A stretch of 64,000 nucleotides of DNA from Lachnospiraceae bacterium (GCA_028692975.1 JAQUWF010000001.1:1-64000); one strand, 5' to 3'; shown: positions 1-8,607, counted from the stretch's first letter. Made by a program: numbers and translations. Notes: a model not told the origin generated them from the letters alone.

Positions 1-78
1 AAATTGGTACATAGTACGGTTATTGCAGCACCGACCGAGGGTACAGATCTGGCCATGGAAATGACCATCAAAAAATAA
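1..78 (+). CDS. C-terminal end of an unidentified protein (partial)
   Basis: The first 25 codons are open in frame 1 and end at TAA 76-78; the tail reads ...VIAAPTEGTDLAMEMTIKK. The start lies outside the window. The stop is 23 bases before the BMC shell gene, so it is probably the preceding gene of the same operon. The fragment is too short to name. A tail of another shell protein or a microcompartment-associated protein would fit the position, but this is inference. Confidence 0.5.
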   Translation, partial: KLVHSTVIAAPTEGTDLAMEMTIKK

Positions 79-101
79 CAGCCAAAGGAAGGTATGAATA
101 G

Positions 102-389
102 ATGAGATATGGTGCTTTTGGATTAGTTGAAGTTTTGGGCAGTGCCTCTGCAGTGCTGGTGGTTGACCAGATGCTGAAGGCTTCTGACGTGGGTTTTCAG
201 ACCTGGAATTATAAATGTGGCGGTCATGTTACCGTGTTCTTGAGCGGTGAGGTTTCGGCTGTTTCGGCTGCTGTGGAGAGTGTACAGCAGAATCCGCCTT
301 GCGAGATTATTGCGTCTGCAGTGATTTCCAATCCGTCTGAGGAGACTACCAGGCTGGTGGAAGAGGATGGGGCTAAGTTCCGGAAATAG
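102..389 (+). CDS. Bacterial microcompartment shell protein, single BMC domain
   Basis: A 95-residue protein that is essentially one BMC domain (PF00936), the usual length of the PduA/EutM/CcmK class that forms hexagonal shell tiles. It opens with YGAFGLVEVLGSASAVLVVD and continues with a MLKASDV helix and the GGHVTVFLSGEVSAVSAAVE segment typical of the fold. A purine-rich ribosome site (AAAGGAAGG) precedes the ATG. It seems to be the last gene of a microcompartment operon lying mostly upstream of the window, because a long inverted repeat and a repeat array follow rather than more genes. The encapsulated pathway cannot be told from this fragment; propanediol, ethanolamine or glycyl-radical types are all possible. 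Confidence 0.92.
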   Translation: MRYGAFGLVEVLGSASAVLVVDQMLKASDVGFQTWNYKCGGHVTVFLSGEVSAVSAAVESVQQNPPCEIIASAVISNPSEETTRLVEEDGAKFRK

Positions 390-487
390 TATGAGGGTAA
401 AGGTTATGATCGAGGGAGATATCACGCAGGTGGTGTCTTCTTTTTTGTGTTATGGAAATGAGAGGGGTGGGGTGGTGGGGTGGGGAC

Positions 488-661
488 GCATTGCCTGGCA
501 TCGCAGCCTTCTTTTCGCAGCGCTACGTTCCCCTTCAACTAATCGCTAACTTCGACTAAGAGACTCGGGAGAGCCCTCGTCTCTAAGTCTGCGTAAGCGC
601 TGGATTTTCAGGCTCACTGACGCTTTCTCTGCGCAAAGAAGGCTGCGATGCCAGGCGATGC
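488..661. repeat. Long imperfect inverted repeat (giant hairpin A)
   Basis: The arms 488-520 and 629-661 are complementary at 31 of 33 positions. Inside them a second pair (544-564 with 579-599) is complementary at about 16 of 21, closing on a GGG-AGAG-CCC apex. The whole 174-bp unit could fold into one long, interrupted stem. It is intergenic, about 100 bp after the BMC gene. Core motifs AACTAATCGCTAA (537-549) and AAGCGCTGGATTTT (595-608) recur in the element at 40384-40590. The bases between 390 and 487 hold nothing recognised. Confidence 0.8.
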
Positions 662-676
662 TGGCGCGAGAATGGG

Positions 677-1404
677 GAAAATATTGTTGAGTCTGTAAGG
701 AAAACGGAGAAGTATGGGCTGATAGGCGGAAACTTGCTATGAGACCGTAAGGAAGGCGAAAAAGTACGGGCTGGTAGGCAGAAACTTGCTATAAGACCGT
801 AAGAAAAGCGGAGAAGTACGGGCTGGAAGGCGGAAACTTGCTGTGAGACCGTAAAGCAAGCGAAAAAGTACGGGCTGGAAGGCGGAAAGTTGCTGTGGGA
901 CCGTAAAGCAAGCGAAAGAGTACGGGCTGGTAGGCAGAAACTTGTTATGGGACCGTAAAGCAAGCGATAGAGTACGGGCTGGAAGGCGGAAAGTTGCTGT
1001 GGGACCGTAAAGCAAGCGATAGAGTACGGGCTGGAGGGCGGAAACTTGCTATGAGACCGTAAGGAAAGCGAAAAAGTACGGGCTGGAAGGCGGAAACTTG
1101 CTATGAGACCGTAAGGAAAGCGAAAAAGTACGGGGTGGAAGGCGGAAAGTTGCTGTGGGACCGTAAGGCAAGCGATAGAGTATGGGCTGGTAGGCGGAAA
1201 CTTGCTATGTGACCGTAAGGAAAGCGAAAAAGTACGGGCTGGTAGGCGGAAACTTGCTGTGGGACCGTAAAGCAAGCGAAAAAGTACGGGCTGGCAAGGG
1301 GAAAGTTGCTGTGGGACTGTAAAGCAAGCGAAAAAGTACGGGCTGGCAGGTGGAAAGTTACATGAGCCCGTATTGTCAGCAGAGAAGTAAGAACTGATTG
1401 TTGG
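677..1404. repeat. Tandem array of 52-bp units
   Basis: Twelve consecutive units of exactly 52 bp run from 729 to 1352, flanked by one degenerate unit on each side (677-728 and 1353-1404). Each begins GAAA(C/G)TTGCT and contains GACCGTAAGG...AGTACGGGCTGG, where CCGTA and TACGG can form a small stem. Units differ by a few substitutions but not in length. Since 52 is not a multiple of three, a coding role is unlikely; the long reverse-strand reading frame across it arises because stop codons are absent from the unit. No unique spacers occur, so it is not CRISPR. Confidence 0.9.
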
Positions 1405-1473
1405 AAAGCACGGTCCCATACCAGTGATAAGTAACTTAAGAGATTTATAAAATAATTAGGAGAGAAAATTGTG

Positions 1474-1502
1474 TTGACAAAGAATGCATAATTGTATACA
1501 AT
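1474..1502 (+). promoter_or_regulatory. Promoter with palindromic operator before the GntR-icd-gltA operon
   Basis: TTGACA at 1474-1479 and TACAAT at 1497-1502 are separated by exactly 17 bp. The perfect palindrome TTGTATACAA (1492-1501) lies over the -10 box, with a related TATACAAAAGTATAC just downstream. Symmetric AT-rich sites of this form suit FadR-subfamily GntR repressors, so autoregulation by the adjacent regulator is likely (inference). Confidence 0.75.
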
Positions 1503-1532
1503 TATACAAAAGTATACTTAAGGAGGTTTGGA

Positions 1533-2189
1533 ATGGAGGAGCGTCAGGAATTGACTTTGCGGGGCAGGGTCTTTCATCAAATACGAGACGGCATCCTTTC
1601 CGGCAAATACAGACAGGGCATGGATCTTCGGGAGAACACACTGGCGGAAGAGCTGGGTGTGAGCCGCACCCCGGTGCGGGAAGCACTGCGGCAGCTGGAG
1701 CTGGAAGGTCTGGTGGAGATTATCCCCAACAGGGGAGCCCATGTGATCGGCATTTCCGAAAAAGATGTAAAGGATATTTATACGATTCGGTCTTATCTGG
1801 AGGGTCTGTCAGCCCGCTGGGCTACGGAACACATTACAGAGGAACAGTTGAATGAACTGGAAGAGATCGTCCTTTTGTCGGAATTTAATCTGAACAAGTC
1901 CAAGTCCGACCAGGTGGTCAAGCTGGACGGGGAATTCCACACCATCGTTTACAAGGCAGCACATTCCCGGATGCTGGAGCATATGATGATCGATTTTCAT
2001 CGATATGTGCAGAATGCCCGAAGCTCATCCGTGGCAACCAGGGACCGGGCAGTCAGATCCGTACAGGAACATAAAGAGATTCTGGAGGCCATGAAACACC
2101 GGGATGCAGATAAGGCAGAAAAACTGGCCAATGAACATATTATTCATGTAGTTGAAAATTTACAGAAACAGGGATATGGACAAGCATAG
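1533..2189 (+). CDS. GntR-family regulator (FadR/FCD subfamily)
   Basis: A 218-residue DNA-binding regulator. The winged helix-turn-helix occupies about residues 8-75, with the recognition segment LAEELGVSRTPVREALRQLE at 37-56, the GntR signature. The all-helical C-terminal half (about 85-212) is an FCD ligand/metal domain; acidic and histidine residues such as those in DGEFHTIVYKAAH are typical of it. AGGAGG at 1521-1526 supports the start. The stop is 12 bp from icd, so it is the first gene of a three-gene operon with isocitrate dehydrogenase and citrate synthase. It probably controls citrate/2-oxoglutarate synthesis through the palindrome at 1492-1501. The effector is unknown; an organic acid is the usual type for this subfamily. 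Confidence 0.9.
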   Translation: MEERQELTLRGRVFHQIRDGILSGKYRQGMDLRENTLAEELGVSRTPVREALRQLELEGLVEIIPNRGAHVIGISEKDVKDIYTIRSYLEGLSARWATEHITEEQLNELEEIVLLSEFNLNKSKSDQVVKLDGEFHTIVYKAAHSRMLEHMMIDFHRYVQNARSSSVATRDRAVRSVQEHKEILEAMKHRDADKAEKLANEHIIHVVENLQKQGYGQA

Positions 2190-2201
2190 GAGGAAATTAA
2201 A

Positions 2202-3398
2202 ATGAGTAAGATTCAGATGACGACACCGTTGGTAGAGATGGATGGGGATGAGATGACCAGAATCCTCTGGAAAATGATCAAGGATGATCTCTTATTGCCA
2301 TACATCGATTTGAAGACCGAGTATTATGACCTAGGTCTGGAGCACAGAAATGAGACAGATGATCAGGTAACCATAGATTCTGCCAATGCGACGAAGAAAT
2401 ATGGTGTGGCCGTAAAATGTGCGACTATCACACCAAACGCAGCCAGAGTAGAGGAGTATAATCTGAAAGAAATGTGGAAGAGCCCCAATGGAACCATCCG
2501 TGCGATCCTGGACGGTACGGTATTTCGGGCACCTATCGTGGTAAAGGGCATCGAGCCGGTTGTAAAGAACTGGAAGAAGCCGATCACCATCGCGAGACAT
2601 GCTTATGGCGATGTGTACAAAAATGTTGAGATCGATGTACCGGGCGCAGGCAAGGTAGAACTGGTGTATACCGGCGAGGACGGCACACAGATCAAAGAGA
2701 CCGTTTTTGATTTTAAGGGACCTGGCGTGGCACAGGGTATGCATAATATCGATGCTTCTATCGAGAGCTTCGCACGCAGCTGTTTTGCCTATGCGTTGGA
2801 CATCAAGCAGGATCTGTGGTTTGCCACCAAGGATACCATTTCCAAAAAATATGACCATACCTTCAAAGACATCTTCCAGGAGATCTTTGACGCAGAATAT
2901 AAAGAGAAATTCCAGGAGGCGGGCATCGTTTATTTCTACACACTGATCGATGACGCGGTAGCGCGTGTTATGAAGTCTGAGGGCGGTTATATCTGGGCCT
3001 GCAAGAATTATGACGGCGACGTTATGAGCGATATGATTTCATCTGCCTTTGGTTCACTGGCTATGATGACTTCCGTGCTGGTATCACCGGACGGATATTA
3101 TGAATATGAGGCGGCGCACGGAACGGTACAGCGTCACTATTACAAGCATCTGGCGGGGGAAGAGACCTCTACCAACTCAGTGGCGACTATCTTCGCATGG
3201 AGCGGAGCACTGCGCAAACGCGGTGAAATAGATGGTCTGCAGGAGCTGCAGGACTTTGCTGACAAACTGGAAAAAGCAACCATTCAGACTATAGAAGAGG
3301 GAAAGATGACCAAGGATCTGGCACTGATTACCAGCATTCCTAATGCGACTGTACTTAACAGTGCGGATTTCATCAAGGCGATTGCAGCCAATCTGTAA
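2202..3398 (+). CDS. icd: NADP-dependent isocitrate dehydrogenase
   Basis: Catalyses oxidative decarboxylation of isocitrate to 2-oxoglutarate, the last step of the oxidative citrate arm that feeds glutamate synthesis. The 398-residue protein belongs to the dimeric type II (eukaryote-like) NADP-IDH family: N-terminal [38 protein letters not shown] and the C-terminal [11 protein letters not shown] region all match that family. AGGAGG precedes the ATG by a normal distance. It lies between gntR and citrate synthase, so the two enzymes are co-expressed. Aconitase, the step between them, is not in the window. Confidence 0.95.
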   Translation: MSKIQMTTPLVEMDGDEMTRILWKMIKDDLLLPYIDLKTEYYDLGLEHRNETDDQVTIDSANATKKYGVAVKCATITPNAARVEEYNLKEMWKSPNGTIRAILDGTVFRAPIVVKGIEPVVKNWKKPITIARHAYGDVYKNVEIDVPGAGKVELVYTGEDGTQIKETVFDFKGPGVAQGMHNIDASIESFARSCFAYALDIKQDLWFATKDTISKKYDHTFKDIFQEIFDAEYKEKFQEAGIVYFYTLIDDAVARVMKSEGGYIWACKNYDGDVMSDMISSAFGSLAMMTSVLVSPDGYYEYEAAHGTVQRHYYKHLAGEETSTNSVATIFAWSGALRKRGEIDGLQELQDFADKLEKATIQTIEEGKMTKDLALITSIPNATVLNSADFIKAIAANL

Positions 3399-3422
3399 GA
3401 CTGAAAGAAACGAGGGAAGTAT

Positions 3423-4862
3423 ATGAGCGATAAAATTGATTTGAAAAACAAGGCGGAACTGGACAGCATAGAGATTCTGGAACTGGCCAAGACCTATAAG
3501 AGACAGTTCGAGGAATTGATTGAATATACATTGGTGTCTGGTCATATCGATCCAGAACTATATGTGGAATATGACGTAAAACGCGGACTGCGTGACTCCA
3601 ACGGTAAAGGCGTCCTGACGGGCCTGACCGAGATCTCGGATGTAGTGGGCTTTGCACAGGAGCATGGCCGCAAGATACCGTCCGAAGGCAATCTGTATTA
3701 CCAGGGATATAATGTGGCGGATATGGTGGCCAGCTTTGAGAACAGGAAACGTGGATTTGAAGAGGTTATCTATACGCTGCTGTTCGGACGCTCGCCGGAC
3801 CAGAGACAATTCGACATGTTTAACACCATTATCATGGACATGATGAAGCTGTCCCAGCGTTTTATCCGTGACGTTATCATGAAAGCATCCAATGAAAATA
3901 TCATGAATGCCATGCAGCGCTGCATCCTTACACTGTATACCTACGATGAGCAGCCGGACGATATCACACCGGCCAATGCGCTGCGCCAGTCCTTGCAGCT
4001 CATCGCCAAGATGCCGCTGATCGCTGTATATTCGTATCATTCTTACCGCCATTTCCGCCAGGATGCCAACCTGGTGATCAAGAGCCCGAAGAAAGAACTG
4101 TCTTTCTCCGAGAATATTCTGTACATGCTCCGTGAGGACGGACAATTCACAGATCTGGAAGCCAAGGTTCTGGATATTGCCCTTGTGCTTCATGCAGAGC
4201 ACGGCGGTGGTAACAACTCTACATTCACCACACACGTTGTCACATCGACAGGCACCGATACGTATTCCGCTATCGCAGCGTCCATCGGTTCCCTGAAAGG
4301 TCCGAAACATGGCGGTGCCAACCTGAAAGTACAGGATATGTTCGCGAATATCATGGAGAACTGTCCTGACTGGGAGGACGAGGGCGTGCTGGCAGATTAT
4401 CTGACCGATATGCTGGACAAGAAGGTATTTGACCGTGCCGGATTGATTTACGGTATGGGTCATGCAGTCTATACGCTCAGTGATCCACGAGAGGTGATCC
4501 TCAAGAGATACGCGCGCAGCCTGGCTGAGGAGAAGGGGCTCCAGAAGGAGTTCGCTCTGTACGAGACCGTGGAACGCATCGCTGGTAATCTGATCATGAA
4601 GAAACGTAAGATGTTCAAACCGGTCTGTGCCAATGTGGACTTTTACAGTGGATTTGTTTACAGTATGCTGAATATTCCGAGAGAACTGTACACACCGATT
4701 TTCGCCATTTCCCGTATTTCCGGCTGGTGTGCGCACCGCATGGAGGAACTGGTCAACTGTGGAAAGATCATCCGCCCGGCATATCGTTACGTGGGACATC
4801 ATCGCCCATTTTTCGAGATCCAGGAGCGGAAAGAGAAGAATCCATTCGAGGAAAAGGAATAA
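3423..4862 (+). CDS. gltA: Citrate synthase
   Basis: Condenses oxaloacetate and acetyl-CoA to citrate. The 479-residue product is somewhat longer than common bacterial enzymes because of an N-terminal extension of about 40 residues. Family features: KRGLRDSNGKGVLTGLTEIS near 55-75, the active-site histidine in LHAEHGGGNNST (His260), the second in GPKHGGANLK (His296), GMGHAVYT, and the catalytic aspartate in NVDFYSG (Asp406). It starts 24 bp after icd and is followed by a terminator, closing the operon. The minimal icd-gltA pair suggests the oxidative branch serves anabolism (glutamate) rather than a full cycle; that is inference. Confidence 0.95.
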   Translation: MSDKIDLKNKAELDSIEILELAKTYKRQFEELIEYTLVSGHIDPELYVEYDVKRGLRDSNGKGVLTGLTEISDVVGFAQEHGRKIPSEGNLYYQGYNVADMVASFENRKRGFEEVIYTLLFGRSPDQRQFDMFNTIIMDMMKLSQRFIRDVIMKASNENIMNAMQRCILTLYTYDEQPDDITPANALRQSLQLIAKMPLIAVYSYHSYRHFRQDANLVIKSPKKELSFSENILYMLREDGQFTDLEAKVLDIALVLHAEHGGGNNSTFTTHVVTSTGTDTYSAIAASIGSLKGPKHGGANLKVQDMFANIMENCPDWEDEGVLADYLTDMLDKKVFDRAGLIYGMGHAVYTLSDPREVILKRYARSLAEEKGLQKEFALYETVERIAGNLIMKKRKMFKPVCANVDFYSGFVYSMLNIPRELYTPIFAISRISGWCAHRMEELVNCGKIIRPAYRYVGHHRPFFEIQERKEKNPFEEKE

Positions 4863-4875
4863 TAAGGAAAAGTCA

Positions 4876-4912
4876 AAAAGTCTCAGCGTAATGATTGCGC
4901 TCAGGCTTTTTT
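4876..4912 (+). terminator. Rho-independent terminator after citrate synthase
   Basis: AAAAAGTCTCAGCGTAAT pairs imperfectly with ATTGCGCTCAGGCTTTT, followed by a T-run. Confidence 0.75.
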
Positions 4913-4952
4913 GATTTTGTGACAAGCTACGTTTCGGAAATATGAATTCTGC

Positions 4953-4988
4953 TTGTTATTCTGATGAAATCTGGTATAATCGTTTATA
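4953..4988 (+). promoter_or_regulatory. Promoter and LacI-type operator before the ribokinase-lacI operon
   Basis: TTGTTA (4953-4958) and TATAAT (4975-4980) are spaced by 16 bp. TATAATCGTTTATA (4975-4988) overlaps the -10 and differs at only one base from the perfect palindrome TATAAACGTTTATA at 7128-7141 before the isomerase operon. A central CG is typical of LacI-family sites. Confidence 0.75.
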
Positions 4989-5033
4989 TAAATATTTAGG
5001 CACTCGCAGGATGGGTAAAATCGGAGGAGTAAC

Positions 5034-5909
5034 ATGAAAGTATTGAATTATGGTTCGTTGAATTACGACTATGTGTACAGCGTGGATCACATGGTTGTGG
5101 CAGGGGAAACACTTTCTTCCGGGGATATGGCCACTTTTTGCGGAGGCAAGGGCATGAATCAGTCGATTGCGCTGGCCAAGGCGGGCGTCCCTGTGTACCA
5201 TGCAGGTATGGTCGGTGAAGAAGGTCGGATGCTTTTAGATGAATGTGAGAAAAACGGAGTGAATACCGAATTTATCAAAACGATTCCGGGAAAGAGCGGC
5301 CACACTATCATTCAGGTAGATAAGAATGGCCAGAACTGCATTTTGCTCTTTGGAGGTGCGAACCGGGCTCAGACGAAAGAGCATATGGATGAGGTGCTGT
5401 CACATTTTGAGGCGGGAGATATGCTGCTTTTGCAGAATGAGGTCAATGACGTGGATTACCTCATCGAGCAGGCTTATGCAAAGGGTATGCAGATCGCGCT
5501 GAACCCTTCCCCCTTTGATGAGAAACTGGATAAATGTGATATGACGAAAATATCCCTGTTCTTTATTAATGAGATTGAGGGCGCGCAGATTACCGGAGAG
5601 AAAGAGCCGGAAGCGATTCTGGATAAATGCAGGGAAATCTATCCACATGCGAAGGCTGTACTTACCATGGGCGGGGATGGCTGTATCTATCAGGATGGAG
5701 AAAAACGTGTGAGCCAGCCTATATTCAAGGTGGAGGTAGTGGATACTACTGCGGCAGGCGATACTTTTACGGGATACTTTATATCTTCCATGCTGGAAGA
5801 ACTGCCTGTGGAGACTGGCCTGAAGAGAGCGGCGAAAGCATCTTCTATCGCAGTGTCCCGCGCGGGGGCGACTGCTTCTATCCCACTGAAAGAGGAAGTA
5901 CAGATATAG
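5034..5909 (+). CDS. Ribokinase-like PfkB-family sugar kinase
   Basis: ATP-dependent sugar kinase of 291 residues, close to the usual ribokinase length. The N-terminal signature CGGKGMNQSIALAKAG (about residues 36-51) binds the sugar. The C-terminal DTTAAGDTFTGYF (about 237-249) holds the catalytic aspartate and anion hole. The GGKG-N motif favours a ribokinase-type substrate, but specificity cannot be read from sequence. It is the first gene of a two-gene operon with a LacI regulator 40 bp downstream, under a LacI-type operator shared with the isomerase/transketolase operon, so it probably works in the same sugar route. Confidence 0.88.
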   Translation: MKVLNYGSLNYDYVYSVDHMVVAGETLSSGDMATFCGGKGMNQSIALAKAGVPVYHAGMVGEEGRMLLDECEKNGVNTEFIKTIPGKSGHTIIQVDKNGQNCILLFGGANRAQTKEHMDEVLSHFEAGDMLLLQNEVNDVDYLIEQAYAKGMQIALNPSPFDEKLDKCDMTKISLFFINEIEGAQITGEKEPEAILDKCREIYPHAKAVLTMGGDGCIYQDGEKRVSQPIFKVEVVDTTAAGDTFTGYFISSMLEELPVETGLKRAAKASSIAVSRAGATASIPLKEEVQI

Positions 5910-5949
5910 GAAGGCATTGTAAAACATCATCAGAAAGACGGGCGATAAC

Positions 5950-6951
5950 ATGAAAGTAAGTGTGCGGAAAATCAGTGAGGCAACCGGCTTTTCTCCGGCT
6001 ACGGTATCCAATGCCCTCAACCGGAAAAAAGGGGTTAATCAGGAGACTGCCAATCGTATTTGGAAAGCGGCCAATGAGATGGGCTATGCGGCAGCGAATA
6101 AAATTACAAAAATAAAATTTGTTATATTCAGGAAAAATGGAGACATCATTGATGACAGCCATTTCCACCCCGCTGTTATCGAAGGCGTGGAGAAAGAGGC
6201 ACGGGATAAAGGCTTTGAGACGGTTTTTGTACATCTTGACTGTAACGACAGAGACTACAGGCAGCAGGTAAGCGAACTTGTGAATGATACCAGTTCGGCG
6301 ATCATTCTTTTGGGGACAGAGATGGGGGAGGAAGATTTCCCTATGTTCGAGCATTCGGCCTGCCCCCTGGTGGTTCTGGATGGGTGGAGTGACAGGATAG
6401 CCTTTGATGCGGTCCTGATCAGCAATACGGATTCGGCATGCAAGGCTGTGGAATATCTGGCTGCTCATGGACATGAACGGATTGGGTATCTGCGGGGGGA
6501 TTTCCGCATTCAGGCGTTTCGTTACCGTGAGATCGGCTATCGCCGCGCCGTGTCCAGACTTGGGCTGAGCGTCTATAAAAGTTATATTGTGAATGTGGGT
6601 TGTAAGATGGAGACGGCTTACGAGGGTGTGAAGCAGTATCTGGAGAAGGAAGAGAACATACCTACCGCTTTTTTTGCGGATGATGACGAAATCGCTATGG
6701 GCGCTATGCGTGCCATAAAAGAAAAGGGGCTGCGTATACCGGAAGATATATCCATTATAGGATTTGATAATATTTCTTTCGGAGCAATTGCAAATCCAGG
6801 GTTGACGACTATGCATGTGCATAAGCATGATATGGGGAAAGCTGCAGTGAGAAGACTATTGGAAATCATCGAGAATCCGGATGAGGCGAAAATGAAACTG
6901 CAGGTGTGCACAGACTTCGTGGAACGGGGCAGCGTACAAACCATAGAATAG
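5950..6951 (+). CDS. LacI-family transcriptional regulator
   Basis: A 333-residue repressor. The N-terminal helix-turn-helix reads VSVRKISEATGFSPATVSNA with the hinge helix following by about residue 55. The periplasmic-binding-like sensor domain covers about 55-330 and ends in the usual SIIGFDNISFGAIANPGLTTM segment. It starts 40 bp after the ribokinase-like gene and is followed by a strong terminator. Two near-identical CG-centred palindromes, over the -10 boxes at 4975-4988 and 7128-7141, are the likely binding sites, making it an autoregulated local repressor of the sugar genes (inference). Confidence 0.92.
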   Translation: MKVSVRKISEATGFSPATVSNALNRKKGVNQETANRIWKAANEMGYAAANKITKIKFVIFRKNGDIIDDSHFHPAVIEGVEKEARDKGFETVFVHLDCNDRDYRQQVSELVNDTSSAIILLGTEMGEEDFPMFEHSACPLVVLDGWSDRIAFDAVLISNTDSACKAVEYLAAHGHERIGYLRGDFRIQAFRYREIGYRRAVSRLGLSVYKSYIVNVGCKMETAYEGVKQYLEKEENIPTAFFADDDEIAMGAMRAIKEKGLRIPEDISIIGFDNISFGAIANPGLTTMHVHKHDMGKAAVRRLLEIIENPDEAKMKLQVCTDFVERGSVQTIE

Positions 6952-6960
6952 AGAGAATAC

Positions 6961-7022
6961 AAAAGTAAGGCCGCCACATATAAACGTTTTGTGAATGTTT
7001 ATGTGTGGCGGCCTTACTTTTT
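6961..7022. terminator. Strong bidirectional terminator after lacI
   Basis: AAGTAAGGCCGCCACATA pairs with the complement of its copy at 7001-7018, closing on a short loop, with T-runs in both directions. Confidence 0.9.
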
Positions 7023-7115
7023 GACTTTTAGTATAAAAAATATGCAATACTAATAAAAAATAATGCTGAATTACGTGAAAAACAAACAAATCGAACGATA
7101 AAACAAGATATTTAC

Positions 7116-7155
7116 TTGAATGTTTTATATAAACGTTTATAATTAATCATATAAT
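7116..7155 (+). promoter_or_regulatory. Promoter and perfect LacI operator of the isomerase-transketolase operon
   Basis: TTGAAT (7116-7121) and TATAAT (7138-7143) are 16 bp apart. The 14-bp perfect palindrome TATAAACGTTTATA (7128-7141) covers the spacer and -10 box. A second TATAAT occurs at 7150-7155. The site matches the operator before the lacI operon at 13 of 14 positions. Confidence 0.8.
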
Positions 7156-7206
7156 GAGAGAGGCGGATGGACCGCCATGCATAGATAGAAAAGAGGAGGA
7201 TATGAA

Positions 7207-8607
7207 ATGGCACACATTAAACTGGGTTATGCACCGACAAGACGAAGCATCTTTAGTGCTCCGGACGCGATCAAGTACAGGGGACTGACCGCAGACCGGC
7301 TGACAGAGCTGGGCATTGATTTTGTAGATATCACAGACATTAACGAAGAGGGTCTTCTATATCAGGACGAGGATATGTACAAGATCGCAGAAAAATTTAA
7401 AAAGGAAAAAATCGACGGACTGTTTCTTCCACACTGCAACTTCGGTACGGAGTATGAGTGTGCGAGACTGGCGAAGGAATTAAATGTTCCGGTACTGCTT
7501 TGGGGTCCGCTGGATGAGAGACCAGACGAGAATGGTGTCCGCCTGCGTGATACACAGTGTGGATTGTTTGCTACCGGAAAGGTACTTCGCAGATTTCAGA
7601 TTCCATTTACTTATATGACCAACTGCAGACTGAATGACCCGCTATTCGAGCGGGGACTTCGCGACTTTATGGCAGTCTGTAACGTGGTAAAGACATTCAA
7701 GAACATGCGCATCCTGCAGATTTCCACCAGACCCTTTGATTTCTGGACCACCATGTGCAACGAGGGCGAACTCCTGGAGAAATTCAATATCCAGCTTTCT
7801 CCGATCCCTATGCCGGAACTGACCGATCAGGTAAAAGCGGCCAAGGCAGAAGGCGCAGAAGTTGCTAAGGTCATAGAATACTGCAAGAGCAACATGAAGA
7901 TCGAGATCAAAGAAAACGAGCTGGAAAATGTGGCGGCGTTAAAAGTGGCAATGAAGAATCTGGCAACAAAATACGGCTGTCAGGCTATCGCAATCCAGTG
8001 CTGGAATCAGCTGCAGAACGAACTGGGCATCATGCCATGTGCAGCCAACTCCCTTCTGAATGAAGAGGGTATTCCGGTAGTCTGCGAGACTGATATCCAC
8101 GGTGCTATCACAGCACTTATGGTGGAGGCAGCAGGTATGGACGAGACGAGAGGCTTCTTCGCAGACTGGACGATCCGTCATCCGGACTGCGCCAACGGAG
8201 AACTCCTGCAGCACTGTGGTCCATGGCCATTGTCTGTAGCGAAAGAGACACCGCGGATCACTTACCCGCTGGCGTTTGAGCATCCGGGCGCAATCACCGC
8301 AGAAGCAAAGCACGGTGACGTGACCCTCTGTCGTTTCGATGGCGACAACGGAGAATATTCCCTGCTGCTGGGCAATGCAAAGGGCATCGATGGACCGAAG
8401 GGCATGGGTACTTACCTGTGGGTAGAAGTAGAAAACATCAAGAGACTGGAAGCGAAGATCGTGGAAGGGCCATACATTCACCACTGTGTAGGTATTCACA
8501 AGGATGTTGTCCCGGTACTATATGAAGCATGTAAATATATCGGCATCAAACCTGATTTATATGATCCCATCGAAGAGGATGTAAAAGCATACCTTCGTGG
8601 AGAATGA
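7207..8607 (+). CDS. L-fucose/L-arabinose isomerase family protein (aldose-ketose isomerase)
   Basis: A 466-residue protein of the fucose/arabinose isomerase superfamily, which interconverts aldoses and ketoses with a Mn(II)-type centre. The N-terminal half contains the conserved VPVLLWGPLDE stretch and the C-terminal half carries IAIQCWNQLQNELGIMPC and VCETDIHGAITALM, where the superfamily places its metal-binding Glu/Asp/His residues. It is shorter than classical FucI (about 590), as in the broad uncharacterised branch. It leads an operon with split transketolase and an FGGY kinase, so the product ketose is probably phosphorylated and then cleaved by two-carbon transfer. Substrate not assignable; a pentose such as apiose is a hypothesis. 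Confidence 0.85.
   Translation: MAHIKLGYAPTRRSIFSAPDAIKYRGLTADRLTELGIDFVDITDINEEGLLYQDEDMYKIAEKFKKEKIDGLFLPHCNFGTEYECARLAKELNVPVLLWGPLDERPDENGVRLRDTQCGLFATGKVLRRFQIPFTYMTNCRLNDPLFERGLRDFMAVCNVVKTFKNMRILQISTRPFDFWTTMCNEGELLEKFNIQLSPIPMPELTDQVKAAKAEGAEVAKVIEYCKSNMKIEIKENELENVAALKVAMKNLATKYGCQAIAIQCWNQLQNELGIMPCAANSLLNEEGIPVVCETDIHGAITALMVEAAGMDETRGFFADWTIRHPDCANGELLQHCGPWPLSVAKETPRITYPLAFEHPGAITAEAKHGDVTLCRFDGDNGEYSLLLGNAKGIDGPKGMGTYLWVEVENIKRLEAKIVEGPYIHHCVGIHKDVVPVLYEACKYIGIKPDLYDPIEEDVKAYLRGE

Noticed and set aside
677..1404. CRISPR array
   Set aside because: Units are contiguous and wholly repeated with no unique spacers, and no cas genes are present.
583..1419. Long reverse-strand ORF (278 codons) with repeated SPY...FRLLYG-type peptide
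   Set aside because: It runs through the 52-bp repeat array; the period shifts frame each unit, there is no ribosome site, and it extends into hairpin A. Best explained by a stop-free repeat.
3558..4925. 455-codon minus-strand ORF
   Set aside because: Antisense shadow of citrate synthase.
6978..6991. Third LacI-like half site TATAAACGTTT
   Set aside because: It lies inside the stem of the terminator and is only half matched; probably coincidence.
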